Assembly (NCBI GenBank): GCA_023404675.1
Contig: JAEYAW010000030.1
Location: 124,001-188,000 of the forward strand
DNA length: 64,000 nt
DNA from: Pseudomonadota bacterium
GTDB taxonomy: Bacteria; Pseudomonadota; Alphaproteobacteria; Rhizobiales; Xanthobacteraceae
Direction of reading: 5' to 3'
Shown: piece after piece, positions 1 to 9,222 of the stretch
Numbering within the stretch: the stretch's first letter is position 1
How the letters are laid out: each line of letters starts with the position of its first letter
Notes under the pieces: model-generated
The model's input: only the letters and a program-made list of their open reading frames with translations
Told to the model about the DNA's origin: nothing
Databases searched by the model: none
Translations under genes and position numbers: made by a program

Positions 1-255
1 GCCGACGTTCTGCCGCGCGCGCTGGTTTGTCTCGAAAATCCCCTGTTCACCCGGCGAATAGCTCTGAGTCGCCTCAAAGCGCGGCGTGCCATCTTCCCAG
101 TTTCCAATCTGACGATAGGTGAGCGATCCCTGCGGTGTGACCTGATTGGTCGCGTTCAGGCCATACTGCGACACAGCCGTCTGTTGATTGTACTTGGCCT
201 GGGCCGCAGCAGTCTGTTCAGGGTTAGGAGCCGGGGGCGGTGAAGGAGCTTCCAT
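1..255 (-). CDS. Phage virion-associated protein, N-terminal part only
   Basis: The ATG at 253-255 directly abuts the TAA stop of the GNAT gene (256-258), and the frame stays open for 85 codons to the window edge, so the gene is cut by the window. The product begins MEAPSPPPAPNPEQ and is rich in Pro, Ala and Gln, followed by a Tyr/Gln/Thr-rich stretch. It is the last visible gene of the leftward late unit, after the adaptor and tail-side genes, so a tail-tip or internal virion role is plausible. No specific family is recognised. Confidence 0.6.
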   Translation of the reverse strand, partial: MEAPSPPPAPNPEQTAAAQAKYNQQTAVSQYGLNATNQVTPQGSLTYRQIGNWEDGTPRFEATQSYSPGEQGIFETNQRARQNVG

Positions 256-678
256 TTACAAACCCCATTTGGCCTTAAAGGCGGGGAGATCGTCAGCGGT
301 CAACGCGAAGCACACCCCGTCCTCGTCGCCGTAGTAGCGACGCGAGATGCCTTCGTAAGAGCGCCTCGGGAGAAATTTTCCGAGGATGCGACACACCCTC
401 TTGTTGGATTTTCGCGTATGCATCTGAAGACGAACGCAACCGCATTGAACAAAGACGTAGTGAAGCGCGGCGCGCCATGCGTCGCGGCCCGCGATCCCCT
501 GCCCTGCTACGGACAGATCAATCCCCGCCCCGTTAAAACCGGTAAACACAAAAGCCCCGGTTAGCCGGCCGCCGCTCTCGATACCGATGGCGCTATAAGG
601 CGGGTGAAACGGGACGCCCGTGATCCCCGATACCCACCCTGCAACGGCCTCGTCATGACCAATCACAAGGCCGCTCAA
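256..678 (-). CDS. GNAT-family acetyltransferase-like phage protein
   Basis: About 140 residues read from a TTG at 676-678. That start lies 3 nt inside the end of the upstream 545-residue gene and has a GGAGG about 8 nt ahead of it; the longer open frame runs into that neighbour and is rejected. The order of segments fits a GNAT fold: a beta pair around GRLTGAFVFTG, then a helix after RDAW, then the LQMHTRKSNKRVCRILGK region, where an acetyl-CoA loop and helix would sit, and the F-x-R-R-S-Y-E-G that often follows. Such genes often sit among tail genes of alphaproteobacterial podophages. The substrate is unknown. A GTG a few codons downstream is an alternative start. Confidence 0.65.
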   Translation of the reverse strand: MSGLVIGHDEAVAGWVSGITGVPFHPPYSAIGIESGGRLTGAFVFTGFNGAGIDLSVAGQGIAGRDAWRAALHYVFVQCGCVRLQMHTRKSNKRVCRILGKFLPRRSYEGISRRYYGDEDGVCFALTADDLPAFKAKWGL

Positions 679-2312
679 ATCATGCCTCCAGCTTCCATCG
701 TCACATCGAAGCTGTTGACATTGAAGGTCACGTTTTGGCGCGGCAACGATCCCCACACCCCGACGCCCCAGAGCGCCACACCCCACTGCCCGCCTGACAA
801 TGCCAGAGGATTAACCGTATCCACCGCGACCTTGATCGATGCACAGTAGCCAATGCCAGAAACAGAATTCCAGTTCGCGACGGTGACCGACTCCGGAGGC
901 CACTCAGAGACATCCCACAGCGCCTGATCCCACAGCGACGGATTGACGGCAGAGGATGCCTGCACGTAGATCGGCGCATCGTCGCGGAAATCCACGTTGA
1001 AGGCGATGCCGGGCGTGATCTGCTGATCCGTTGTCAAATGCACCCGAGACATCATCCAACGCTTTTGATTACCTCGCGCTCCATAATAGCTGAACGCGGT
1101 CTGAAGCTCTGCGTGGATGTTCTTGCCGTTATCCGTTGACCCCTGATCGGTGAGATAGACAGTACCGTCATTGCCGCCGAAATAGAGCAAATCATTGAAC
1201 AGCTCCCAGCAGTTCGCGTGCATGCCTGTGAATCGGCACCAAGCTCCAGTAAGCGTGTTCATGACAAACTGAACCTGATCCGCCCCCTCCGTTACGGGGA
1301 TATTGAGCAGCGCCCGCGTGCCGCGCGGATAGGAGATCAATTCCCATCCGAAATTGTCCGCGTAGCTGCGGGCTGCGATGTTCATTTCGCGCGAGATGTT
1401 GTCCGTCATCGACACACGCTGCATCGCGGCGCGCTCGAACACCATCGCCTTCGAGAGCGGCAGCACGCCATCAATGCAGATGAATACCAGATCGGCGCCT
1501 ACTTTAGTGATGCAGCGCCGTCCAATCGGAGCGCCGATATCAAAGACACCAACAAGCTGAAAGTCAGTCGCCGGGTCCACGCCGGAGTAAATCGCAACCT
1601 GCCCACGGCTGGTGACGAACACCGCATAGTCGTCGAGACCGGTTCCGCCATCCAGCGACCATGTCGCCATCGCGACGAGATACCCGCCCTTGTTGAATAC
1701 GCCTGCCATCGGGAAGCGTACGGCGGCGCCCTGAATACTGTCCACCGGAAGATAGGCGGCATTCATTGATGCATCGATGACAAACCAGATACGGCCCTTG
1801 TGAACGTTGACCCCAATGAACTTGGTGGGATCGATCCCGGCCCCGGTGATGGTCGGGCGCGCCCATACCGTGCCGTTATAATAATAGGGCAATTCGAGCC
1901 CATTCACCATGTAGAGGTAGTTGCCGCCGGTGCCAGTAAAATTCGCGGTCTGGAAGCGATTTCCAGACAGCCCGGTCTGCATCGACACCGCAGAGCCCTG
2001 GCCACCCGTCACATCGTAAATCGCCCCGCCTGTAACGGCGATCAGCTTGCTCGTGGTTGCACCGTTATAAGCAACCAGCGTCTCGACAGGTGAATTCGAT
2101 CCGATCTGACAGAATGACAGCGAGCCGCGACGAAGCTCCACCCAGCCGGGTTGCGGGAAAAAGTTCTCCATGGTGATGGCCCGTGACGGGTCCATGTTGT
2201 CCAGCGGTGAAATTGCATCCCAGCCACCGACCGGTGCTGGCATTGATGCGCCACGCGCCACCATCGGGCGCGGCGTCTTGCCCGTTACCGATGCCCGATA
2301 CGATGCGCGCAT
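675..2312 (-). CDS. Phage tail-side structural protein (545 aa)
   Basis: A large gene in the structural cluster between the adaptor gene and the GNAT gene. The protein is beta-rich, with many Gly, Thr, Asn and Trp residues and repeated short strands (for example LWDQALWDVSEW near the C-terminus). This fits a tail tube, tail hub or fibre-like virion protein. The ATG at 2310-2312 follows the stop of the adaptor gene by 1 nt, so translation is probably coupled. I see no catalytic motif. The structural role is inferred from position and composition, not from a recognised family. Confidence 0.7.
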   Translation of the reverse strand: MRASYRASVTGKTPRPMVARGASMPAPVGGWDAISPLDNMDPSRAITMENFFPQPGWVELRRGSLSFCQIGSNSPVETLVAYNGATTSKLIAVTGGAIYDVTGGQGSAVSMQTGLSGNRFQTANFTGTGGNYLYMVNGLELPYYYNGTVWARPTITGAGIDPTKFIGVNVHKGRIWFVIDASMNAAYLPVDSIQGAAVRFPMAGVFNKGGYLVAMATWSLDGGTGLDDYAVFVTSRGQVAIYSGVDPATDFQLVGVFDIGAPIGRRCITKVGADLVFICIDGVLPLSKAMVFERAAMQRVSMTDNISREMNIAARSYADNFGWELISYPRGTRALLNIPVTEGADQVQFVMNTLTGAWCRFTGMHANCWELFNDLLYFGGNDGTVYLTDQGSTDNGKNIHAELQTAFSYYGARGNQKRWMMSRVHLTTDQQITPGIAFNVDFRDDAPIYVQASSAVNPSLWDQALWDVSEWPPESVTVANWNSVSGIGYCASIKVAVDTVNPLALSGGQWGVALWGVGVWGSLPRQNVTFNVNSFDVTMEAGGMI

Positions 2313-2313
2313 G

Positions 2314-3240
2314 TCACGTCGGTCCCGGCCAGTTTCCGTCTTGCACGTTCGCGGTTGTGATCAGAGGATCAAGGCTGCCGCGACGGTTGATGTAGAGATC
2401 GGGTATCCCGCCATCGGACGCCACGGAAGCGCTCACCGCGTCCAGATATTCCTGCTGGAGCGCGGCATATTCGAACCCCTTGATTTGCCAGAACCGCCAT
2501 TTGACCCCGAGCGTGACCAGCGCCGGATCAAATAGCGGGACATCCGTATCGTCCGTCATCCGATCCGAGAACGAGCCGTCCTGCTTCTGACACCAGGATC
2601 GCGAAATATATTCGAAGACCAGCGTCCCGAGATCGGTGCCAAACGGGGGCGGCCACACCCGCCACTTGCTCACGCCCGCTCCGAGCTGTCGCCACCTGCG
2701 GCGCGGCCCGGTCGCGAATATCCCCGATCTGACGTACTGATCTTGCTGCGGGCTATCCGGCCCGATCAGCCGCCAATGGTTGGTCCGGTCCCACCAGGTA
2801 TTGCCGATGTATCGGTCGAAGTCGGGCGGCAGGGCATAAGTGTCCTTCGCGAAGGTGAAGGTCGCGCCCACGGCCGCAGCGGTCGCGGGCATCGCCAGCC
2901 TGACCGAAGACGCATCGATCACCGATGCGATCCGCTGAGACTGCGGCATTCCCTCGCCTGACACGGCATAGCTGTCGTCCAGGCCGGCCGTGCTCGGGAT
3001 GTTGGCCAGAATATCGCTGCCAGCGATCACATTCCCGGTCTGCGTCACGGGGGGCGCAGGGCTGATGACGAACTGGTTTTGAAGATCGGTCCAGTTGTAG
3101 TCCCGCGCCAACTGCGTGCAGTTGCGATTGGCGAGGGCCAGAAGCTGATTGATCTGAAGGTCAATGCCACCCGCCAGCGTCGCAGGTGCGGGCAGACCAA
3201 GCTCGGTTGCTGCGTCCTGTACGATGGCGAGAATATTCAT
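2314..3240 (-). CDS. Phage head-tail adaptor protein
   Basis: 308 residues. The N-terminus (MNILAIVQDAATELGLPAP) is a predicted helix, and the middle contains ALPPDFDRYIGNTWWDR followed by WRLIGPDSPQ. This P-x-D-F-x-R arrangement is typical of the connector/adaptor proteins that bind beneath the portal in short-tailed and SU10-like phages. The gene lies downstream of portal, scaffold and major capsid genes, where such adaptors are usually encoded. It ends 1 nt before the next ATG. The family assignment rests on recognised motif style and synteny. Confidence 0.7.
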   Translation of the reverse strand: MNILAIVQDAATELGLPAPATLAGGIDLQINQLLALANRNCTQLARDYNWTDLQNQFVISPAPPVTQTGNVIAGSDILANIPSTAGLDDSYAVSGEGMPQSQRIASVIDASSVRLAMPATAAAVGATFTFAKDTYALPPDFDRYIGNTWWDRTNHWRLIGPDSPQQDQYVRSGIFATGPRRRWRQLGAGVSKWRVWPPPFGTDLGTLVFEYISRSWCQKQDGSFSDRMTDDTDVPLFDPALVTLGVKWRFWQIKGFEYAALQQEYLDAVSASVASDGGIPDLYINRRGSLDPLITTANVQDGNWPGPT

Positions 3241-3243
3241 GGC

Positions 3244-3855
3244 TTAAGCCGCCCTCGGAGGGCGGCCGGGTCCGCGCCGGGCCGGCTCGGTGGTGACGAC
3301 TTCACCGCCACCCGTGCCGGCCGTCACACTGACCTCGGCAACAGCCTCCCGCGCCGCCAGCATCGCCTCAAGCTCGGCAACCCGGTTGTTGAGCTTGTGG
3401 AAGTCCGCGCCGCTATCCGCGCTCGACAGGTAGGCCTTCGCCTTGTCCACGAGCTGGCGGCCCATCGGCATGCTGCTGATCGCCGAATCCGGAAGACCGG
3501 CAAGCTGCTGCACCGTATAGACATTGAAGGACTTCAGGGTGAGAACGGTCCCCGGCTCGGACGGGAACAGATGGTCCAGCGGCGTGCCGCTCGCCACCAT
3601 CTCCTGCCCCGCCTTGAACGCCGCATATTGTTTCGGGAAGCGCCGGCGATGCCACTCCGTGGCCATCACCTTGATTTCCTCCTTCTCGCCCGGCTGAATC
3701 ACCGAGATCATCTCGATGTTGTCGTAGACCGGGACACCTGCGTTCTGCGATTTCGTCTTCGAGATTTCGGGATGCTGGAAAAATTTGACCAGCAGGTTTT
3801 CCTCTTTCTCAAGGATCGCCACCGGTCCCGAGAATCCGTGCACTGTAAAATCCAT
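3244..3855 (-). CDS. Conserved phage structural-region protein, unknown function (203 aa)
   Basis: The ATG at 3853-3855 has an excellent ribosome site (GGAGG, 6 nt spacing). The protein has an N-terminal globular part (MDFTVHGFSGPVAILEKEE), a short predicted coiled coil near residues 155-170 (LNNRVAELEAMLAAREAV), and a basic, AT-hook-like tail (GPGRPPR). It sits directly after the capsid decoration gene and the terminator at 3868-3900, so it either starts a sub-operon or relies on read-through. Similar proteins occur in phages with this head module; I assign no function. Confidence 0.65.
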   Translation of the reverse strand: MDFTVHGFSGPVAILEKEENLLVKFFQHPEISKTKSQNAGVPVYDNIEMISVIQPGEKEEIKVMATEWHRRRFPKQYAAFKAGQEMVASGTPLDHLFPSEPGTVLTLKSFNVYTVQQLAGLPDSAISSMPMGRQLVDKAKAYLSSADSGADFHKLNNRVAELEAMLAAREAVAEVSVTAGTGGGEVVTTEPARRGPGRPPRAA

Positions 3856-3867
3856 TCAATCCTCCAT

Positions 3868-3900
3868 AGAAAAAGCCCGCCAGCGCGAAGCTGACGGGCT
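3868..3900 (-). terminator. Rho-independent terminator after the capsid and decoration genes
   Basis: On the minus strand an 11-nt arm AGCCCGTCAGC pairs with GCTGGCGGGCT (one G-T type mismatch) around a TTCGC loop and is followed by TTTTCTA. It lies just past the stop of the 90-residue decoration gene and before the next gene, so it may set relative levels of head and tail transcripts. Confidence 0.8.
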
Positions 3901-3920
3901 GTTGGTTGATGCGATCAGGA

Positions 3921-4193
3921 TCAGATCGCGTTCGATTGCACCCATGCGGACTGACCGGTGGTCAGCGCCCCGCTGCGGGTTGTCCACGCACCAGCGCCGG
4001 CCGCGATGGTCATGGCCGGTTCGGTCAGGACCACAGCGGTCGCGTTGCTGATCGAACCGGATGCGGTCGCGAGAACATACATCCGGCCATCATCGCCGCG
4101 AACGACGGTGCCGACCTTCATCGGGAGAACAGAGCCCGCCGGATAGATATCCGACAGGTTCACGCCCAGCTTGTTGTCGATTGAAAAAGGCAT
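3921..4193 (-). CDS. Small capsid decoration-like protein (90 aa)
   Basis: The start at 4191-4193 has AAGGAG 7 nt upstream. The protein is small, Ala/Gly/Thr/Val-rich and almost free of Cys, with a beta-type pattern (VGTVVRGDDGRMYVLATASG). Its position immediately after the major capsid gene and its size match head decoration or head-stabilising proteins. No specific family is claimed. A terminator follows it at 3868-3900. Confidence 0.6.
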   Translation of the reverse strand: MPFSIDNKLGVNLSDIYPAGSVLPMKVGTVVRGDDGRMYVLATASGSISNATAVVLTEPAMTIAAGAGAWTTRSGALTTGQSAWVQSNAI

Positions 4194-4205
4194 GTGAGCG
4201 TCTCC

Positions 4206-5216
4206 TTAACCGTTGAACAGCACGCCATGCAGGCGGCGGTTGCTGATGGTCATGTTTCCGGCCCAGCCCATCAGCTTCACCGAAGCATCCTGATTGACCG
4301 ACACGCGCTTCGGGCCGATGGACGTGAAGTTCCGGTCGCGGTGCGGCCGATACTTCAGGTACCGAGAGTTGATGAAGTACATGGTGTTCGCGGGGCAGCC
4401 ACCGACCGGGACCGGATCGGACGCGTAGCCCTGGAAGCCTCCGTCAAGGATGACGTCGGCCGAACGATACTTCAGGTACTCGAAGCCGCCCTCACCGGTG
4501 CGCACCGTCTCGATCCGCTGGATCGCCTGCAACGACTGGTTATAGAATTCCCAGAAGTTGTTGTCGGTGACGATGATGTCGGCCTTGTCGGTGCCCCGGA
4601 TCAGCTGATTGGCGACAGCATCCATGTAGCCGCGGATGTTGGTCGCATCCGCCGCGCCGGAGCCGTCGGTCGTGGTGCCGAACTTGATGTTGCGCCAGAA
4701 TTCCCACGTCGCGGGGTCGATGCCACCGACCGAGCCGGACGACGGCGTCTTCGAGATCAGATACTGAAGGCCGCCGATGCTTTTCGGCGTGGTGCCGTCA
4801 GAATAGATGCCCGTCGCGATCAGGGATTCCAGCGAACGCTCGGCATTCGACACGCGGCCGCCGATCAGTTCGATCATCCGCTCCTCGCCCGCGTTCTGAA
4901 GTTCTTCCAGACCGGAGATGGAAACAGAGACCGCAGCCTGACGAATCTGGAACACCGCAGCGGTGAAAATCTGCTGCGGTGAGATATTCAGGGTTTCATA
5001 CCCGGAATACCACATCGTCGTGCCGTTCAGGGCGTATTCGATTTCCTCCCAGATGGTCGTGCCGCCATCGATGGGAGAATAGGCGCGCGTATTGCCCGCC
5101 TTCGCGAGGCGGTTCAAAAGCGCGTTGTTGCGGGTGACGTTATCGGCCGCTTTCTTCGACCGATTTTCGATGGTGGTGGCGACGATATCGTCAATCGTCG
5201 GATTCGGGCTTGCCAT
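4206..5216 (-). CDS. Major capsid protein
   Basis: 336 residues, a normal length for an HK97-fold capsid protein without a long delta domain. It lies between the scaffold gene and the decoration gene in the standard head order. It begins MASPNPTIDDIVATTIE and ends with a basic beta-rich segment (KRVSVNQDASVKLMGWAG). A GGAG lies about 10 nt before the ATG. Synteny with terminase, portal and scaffold gives the assignment; I did not compare structures. Confidence 0.85.
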   Translation of the reverse strand: MASPNPTIDDIVATTIENRSKKAADNVTRNNALLNRLAKAGNTRAYSPIDGGTTIWEEIEYALNGTTMWYSGYETLNISPQQIFTAAVFQIRQAAVSVSISGLEELQNAGEERMIELIGGRVSNAERSLESLIATGIYSDGTTPKSIGGLQYLISKTPSSGSVGGIDPATWEFWRNIKFGTTTDGSGAADATNIRGYMDAVANQLIRGTDKADIIVTDNNFWEFYNQSLQAIQRIETVRTGEGGFEYLKYRSADVILDGGFQGYASDPVPVGGCPANTMYFINSRYLKYRPHRDRNFTSIGPKRVSVNQDASVKLMGWAGNMTISNRRLHGVLFNG

Positions 5217-5247
5217 TTGAAGGCTCCATGGGGGTGATCGCTATCGA

Positions 5248-6324
5248 TCAGCCGGCCCGGAGCTGTCTCATCGCCTGCCGCACATCGTCGAACACATCCC
5301 CACCAGCCTCTTCGCGCTTGGGCGGCACAGCCGTGCCGGACGAGCCCTTGATGCTGACAGCCGCGCGCTTGGCCTGACTGGCCTTTTCAGCGGCGGCGGC
5401 GCGTGCCTTCTCGGCTTCCTCCTGCTGTTGCGAGGCGATAACTTTCGCCCGCACGTCAGGGGTAAGCCAGACGGCGCGCTCGTAAGCAGATTCCAGCACT
5501 TTCTGCGGGTCCATCTGAGGATTGGCGGCCTTGATCTCCTTGATAAGATCAGGGAGGCGGTCCTCTACCTCTGCATAGTGCGGGTGGTTGGCGGCAAAGC
5601 TCTGAACCATGGTCATGTTCTGACCGACTTCAAAGCTCGCGAGCCTCTGCTCAAGAAGCGGGATGGTGTTGACCAGATGCGCAACGGACGGATCGACGGC
5701 CGGGCGCTGCGGAACGACAGCGTTGGGGTCGGTTGCCAGTTGAGCGAGGTTGATTCCGTGACGCTGTGCCAGCCATTGGATTGCCTCAACCGGCTTCTGC
5801 TCGAGGAAGCGCTGGCCATCGAGAAGGCGCTTGATGCCTTCGTCCACGGACAGGCCGAACCTCTGAGATTCCTGTTGGAGGGGCGCAAGGGCGGATTCAT
5901 AACGTCGCAGATCGTCGGACTTCTGGCGAAACCCCTCGGTGATCTCCGCTTCCCTCTTGAGCACCGCCGTTTGAATTGCGGGGGGAAGAGATGACCAGGA
6001 TGTTTTCGCGTCAGCCGCCCAACTTGTCGGAGGCTCGTCAGCGTTTGACGGCTGAGCGGGTGCCTTGAGGTTGTCCGCAGGCGGTGATTTTGGATCGGGA
6101 GCGGCGGCCTGCGCGGCTTCGGCCGGCGGCGCTGCGTCCTTCTGAATGAATTTTCCATCGGCGCGGGCGCGCGTCTCGCCTTGTTCTGCCGGGTCGGGCT
6201 CCGTCGCCTCACCCCTCAGGCTGGCGATGGCAGCCGCAACGTCGGAGTGAACATCGTCCCGCTGCGCGGCCGGAGCATCCGGTGCTGCGACAGCATTGTC
6301 CTCTTGCAGATTGCCCTCAGTCAT
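5248..6324 (-). CDS. Capsid scaffolding protein
   Basis: About 358 residues from the ATG at 6322-6324, chosen because AGGAGG stands 4-5 nt upstream and the start overlaps the previous stop by 8 nt; the longer open frame adds 18 unsupported codons. The protein is acidic and disordered at the N-terminus (Ala, Pro, Asp, Glu rich), helical in the middle with many Gln and Leu, and ends in an Ala/Lys/Glu helix plus a short charged tail. That profile, directly upstream of the major capsid gene, is characteristic of phage scaffolds. The charged C-terminal helix would be the expected capsid-binding element. Confidence 0.8.
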   Translation of the reverse strand: MTEGNLQEDNAVAAPDAPAAQRDDVHSDVAAAIASLRGEATEPDPAEQGETRARADGKFIQKDAAPPAEAAQAAAPDPKSPPADNLKAPAQPSNADEPPTSWAADAKTSWSSLPPAIQTAVLKREAEITEGFRQKSDDLRRYESALAPLQQESQRFGLSVDEGIKRLLDGQRFLEQKPVEAIQWLAQRHGINLAQLATDPNAVVPQRPAVDPSVAHLVNTIPLLEQRLASFEVGQNMTMVQSFAANHPHYAEVEDRLPDLIKEIKAANPQMDPQKVLESAYERAVWLTPDVRAKVIASQQQEEAEKARAAAAEKASQAKRAAVSIKGSSGTAVPPKREEAGGDVFDDVRQAMRQLRAG

Positions 6325-6646
6325 CTTTCCTCCTGATGATCGGACGGTATCCGGCGTTGACCTTCCGGATCGCCTCAATCACGTCCGATCTGTAATTGTC
6401 GGTCGCGGCTTCGTGCGGCGCTTCGCGGTCGTTGCCCTTCTCCACGCATCCGGCCTCCCGCGTCCATCGCCGATAAACCGACTTGCTGGCGGTGCGCCGG
6501 CCATCGCCGTAGGCCATGTGCTCGAGGTCGCCCCCGAGATCGTCGGAGATCACCTGTCGCATCTTCGCATTTGAATATCGCGGCGGGGCGCTGTGTTTCG
6601 GAACGATCTTGCCGTTCCGGTAGACGTAAATCCCGCGCGACATCAT
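6317..6646 (-). CDS. Small conserved phage protein (about 109 aa)
   Basis: The ATG overlaps the stop of the previous gene (TGATG), and the end overlaps the scaffold start, so it is tightly coupled on both sides. The N-terminus reads MMSRGIYVYRNGKIVPK, a start seen in small conserved proteins of portal-scaffold clusters, followed by a basic helical part. No catalytic residues or known domain are seen. A second ATG one codon on is equally possible. Function unknown; head assembly is suggested only by position. Confidence 0.6.
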   Translation of the reverse strand: MMSRGIYVYRNGKIVPKHSAPPRYSNAKMRQVISDDLGGDLEHMAYGDGRRTASKSVYRRWTREAGCVEKGNDREAPHEAATDNYRSDVIEAIRKVNAGYRPIIRRKDD

Positions 6647-6861
6647 CAAGCCTTCAGGGCGGCGATGATCGCGTTGATCGCGGCGGCACAGTCTGCGGCT
6701 GTGGCCGTGCCCGGATCGGGAATCGGAGTGAGCGAGCCAAACGGTTTGCCCGTCACCTCGTCCCACGAGACATCGCCCGACGCTCCCGCGATCTGGTTGA
6801 CCACTTCCCTTGCAAGTCCGGTCGCCATCCCGAGCGACGACATTCGCGCTGCGTTCGCCAT
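6646..6861 (-). CDS. Small head-fibre-like phage protein (71 aa)
   Basis: A 71-residue protein with a helical N-terminal half (MATGLAREVVNQIAG) and the sequence VSWDEVTGKPFGSL, a W-x-x-V-T-G-K-P motif that recurs in phage head-fibre and tail-fibre trimer segments. A hydrophobic Ala-rich helix closes it. The ATG lies directly next to the portal stop codon (6862). The fibre role is inferred from the motif and the head-gene context. Confidence 0.55.
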   Translation of the reverse strand: MANAARMSSLGMATGLAREVVNQIAGASGDVSWDEVTGKPFGSLTPIPDPGTATAADCAAAINAIIAALKA

Positions 6862-9207
6862 CTACTTTCCTTTCGGTTGTGGTTTCGGCCGCATGGCCTC
6901 TTTCGCCTTGGCCTCGGAAACGCGCCGAGACAGTTCAAAGTCGCGCTCGCCCGCTTCTGCCTCTCTGGCATCGGCAGCCATCGCGATTTCTTCCTGACGC
7001 ATCGCGGAATCGGCCTCGATAGCCGCCTTCTGCTGCTGCGCCTGCATGTCCATCGCCATTTTCTGGCGCTCCATGTCTATCTTCTCACGCTCGAGCTGAA
7101 TGCGCTGCTGCTCAAGAGCGAGTTCGGCCTTACCCTTTTCGATTTCGAGCTGCGCTTTCTGCTGGGCCAGCGCCATATCGGTCTGGGCTTTTTGCTGATC
7201 GATGGCGGCCTGCTGCTGCATCCTCTGGCTTTCGGCCTGCTGCTTCTGCTGCTCGGCCTGTGCCTTGATCTCATCCGGGGACGGCGGCTTCGGAGGCGGG
7301 TTCTTCGCCATCTTCTCCAACTGATCGATGGCCTGTTCCCACACGCCCTCGATATCGCGGCCTGCACCGAACCGGCGGAACGCAAAGAGTATTGAGCGCC
7401 CCAACGCCGGGGTCAGCGCCGGCATCTGCTGGCCCACCATCAGCGCCTTTTCCAGAAATCCGCCGATCGCCGTGAACAACTCAACGACGGACTGTTTCGC
7501 CTGCTCCTTGTCGATATCGATAGTCGAATCCGTCTCGATATCGATCCGGAACGTGCGCATCTTGTCGTTCTTCAGCAGGTCACAGGCCTGCATGAAAATC
7601 TGCTGCGCGATCTGGTTAGGATCGGGTGGCGCCGGCGCAGGCATCGTCGGCTGCTGCCCGGCTGACGGCTGAGGAGGACCGCCGCCGGGCGCGCCATTGC
7701 CGGGTGGCGGAGGAACACCCGGCGCAGCTTCCAGCGGAGGGCCGCCGTTGTGTCCCATTTGCGGAGCAGGCGGCATGGCCATCTGCACCTCATCCAGAAT
7801 GACCGGCATGATAGCCGTCATCTCCGCCAGAATCTCCGGCGAGAACTGCTCCGCGATGATTTCGGCCGCGATCCTGATCGTATCGCGCGCGAACCGCGCC
7901 ACCTCCTTCTTCCTATCCTCAAGCCGGAGTGAAGCGAACTGCCCCTTGATCCGTTGCTCAGTGGCCGTGGCGGATGCGCCCTGCGACTGCCCGCGTATGA
8001 TGTCCGACATGCCGGTGATCTCGGCCATGTCCGCCTTGACGCGATCTCGCGCCTCGTAGAGGCGCACCAGGGCCTCCACCACATCCTTGATCGGCACGAA
8101 ATCGACAGCAGTATCGAGGCCGCCCTTCGAGGCGAACTCGGCATAATTCGCGATTCCGATCATCCGGTTATCGATCCCCTCCGAGAGGATGCGCTTCAAC
8201 TCGGGATAGCTCGCGTCGTAAACACCATTGACCCTGATCGCGTCGGTCAGCGCATTAATGCGCTGCGTCAGGGCGTCCAGCTCCTGCGCCTGATCCTGAT
8301 ATTCGATATAATCCGGAACCGGGACCAGACAGTCATTGGTCGTGGTCGCGTAGAGAGGCCTTGGACAAGGCCAGAAGCCCTCAAGCTGAAGCGGATCGTC
8401 CGCTTCTTCCAGCGGCGCATCCGGCCAATCCGGCGCGATGAAGATCACCTTCCGGTCACGCTTGTTCCAGATTTCCCAGACGCAGGCACGTGGCGTAGCC
8501 AGCGGCACTTCCTTGCCCGATTCGTCCGCACCCTTCTTTCTCATCGGAACGAGGTCTGCGATCAGCTTTCCGGTCTGCTGGTCTTCTCCCTTGAACCTGT
8601 CCCGCAGCTCGCGGCGGGTCATCATTTCCTCTTTCGCCACCCACCAGACATCTTCCCAGACTGGCGCGGGGGAATGCCTGAACTGCTTCCAGCCGACGTA
8701 ATCGGTGCAGGCCTTCTCGTAGGTGACGGGCTCCGGGTCACCTTCCCTTTCAGCAGCGCCGTAGGTCGGCTCGTATCGCTCCCAGACCACGCCGCGCCCG
8801 GTCAACAGATAGTCGAGAACGGCCTTCTGTACGGACGAATGATAGTATCCGACCTCTATCTGCACCTCGAGCGCGCGCTCCAGAATCATGGACGCGACCC
8901 GCGCCATCTGGTCCTTATCGAGATAGCGACGCTCCACCACGGGCTGCGGAGCCTTGGCATAAACGGCCGGACCAAGGGTGTTGATGTTCGCCCACAACGC
9001 GTTGAATCGCGTGAGGCGGCTTTCGTTCTCCGAGCGCTCGTCTCGGTAGCGCTTGATGATCTGCTTGCAGCGCTTTTCCCAGTCCTTGAACTCATCCTCA
9101 TAGGATTTCAGCTGAGCCAGCCAGAATTTCACCGTGTCCGCCGGCCGCTCTGTCTGGTTTTCGGCCACGGGGCCGCTGTCCGCTTCGATCTGCGGTGCAT
9201 CGGCCAT
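6862..9207 (-). CDS. Portal protein with long C-terminal coiled coil
   Basis: 781 residues. The N-terminal helix-rich part (residues 20-450) contains typical portal features such as YKHSP-like VGWKQFRHSPAPVWEDVWW and a wing/stem region. It is followed by a Pro/Gly-rich linker (about 480-530) and a Gln/Lys/Glu-rich predicted coiled coil (about 640-770, repeats like EKGKAELALEQQ). The long C-terminal helix matches portals that form a barrel in short-tailed phages. It lies between terminase and scaffold, as expected, and forms the dodecameric DNA channel of the capsid. Confidence 0.85.
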   Translation of the reverse strand: MADAPQIEADSGPVAENQTERPADTVKFWLAQLKSYEDEFKDWEKRCKQIIKRYRDERSENESRLTRFNALWANINTLGPAVYAKAPQPVVERRYLDKDQMARVASMILERALEVQIEVGYYHSSVQKAVLDYLLTGRGVVWERYEPTYGAAEREGDPEPVTYEKACTDYVGWKQFRHSPAPVWEDVWWVAKEEMMTRRELRDRFKGEDQQTGKLIADLVPMRKKGADESGKEVPLATPRACVWEIWNKRDRKVIFIAPDWPDAPLEEADDPLQLEGFWPCPRPLYATTTNDCLVPVPDYIEYQDQAQELDALTQRINALTDAIRVNGVYDASYPELKRILSEGIDNRMIGIANYAEFASKGGLDTAVDFVPIKDVVEALVRLYEARDRVKADMAEITGMSDIIRGQSQGASATATEQRIKGQFASLRLEDRKKEVARFARDTIRIAAEIIAEQFSPEILAEMTAIMPVILDEVQMAMPPAPQMGHNGGPPLEAAPGVPPPPGNGAPGGGPPQPSAGQQPTMPAPAPPDPNQIAQQIFMQACDLLKNDKMRTFRIDIETDSTIDIDKEQAKQSVVELFTAIGGFLEKALMVGQQMPALTPALGRSILFAFRRFGAGRDIEGVWEQAIDQLEKMAKNPPPKPPSPDEIKAQAEQQKQQAESQRMQQQAAIDQQKAQTDMALAQQKAQLEIEKGKAELALEQQRIQLEREKIDMERQKMAMDMQAQQQKAAIEADSAMRQEEIAMAADAREAEAGERDFELSRRVSEAKAKEAMRPKPQPKGK

Positions 9208-9222
9208 CAGGTCTGTGTCCTG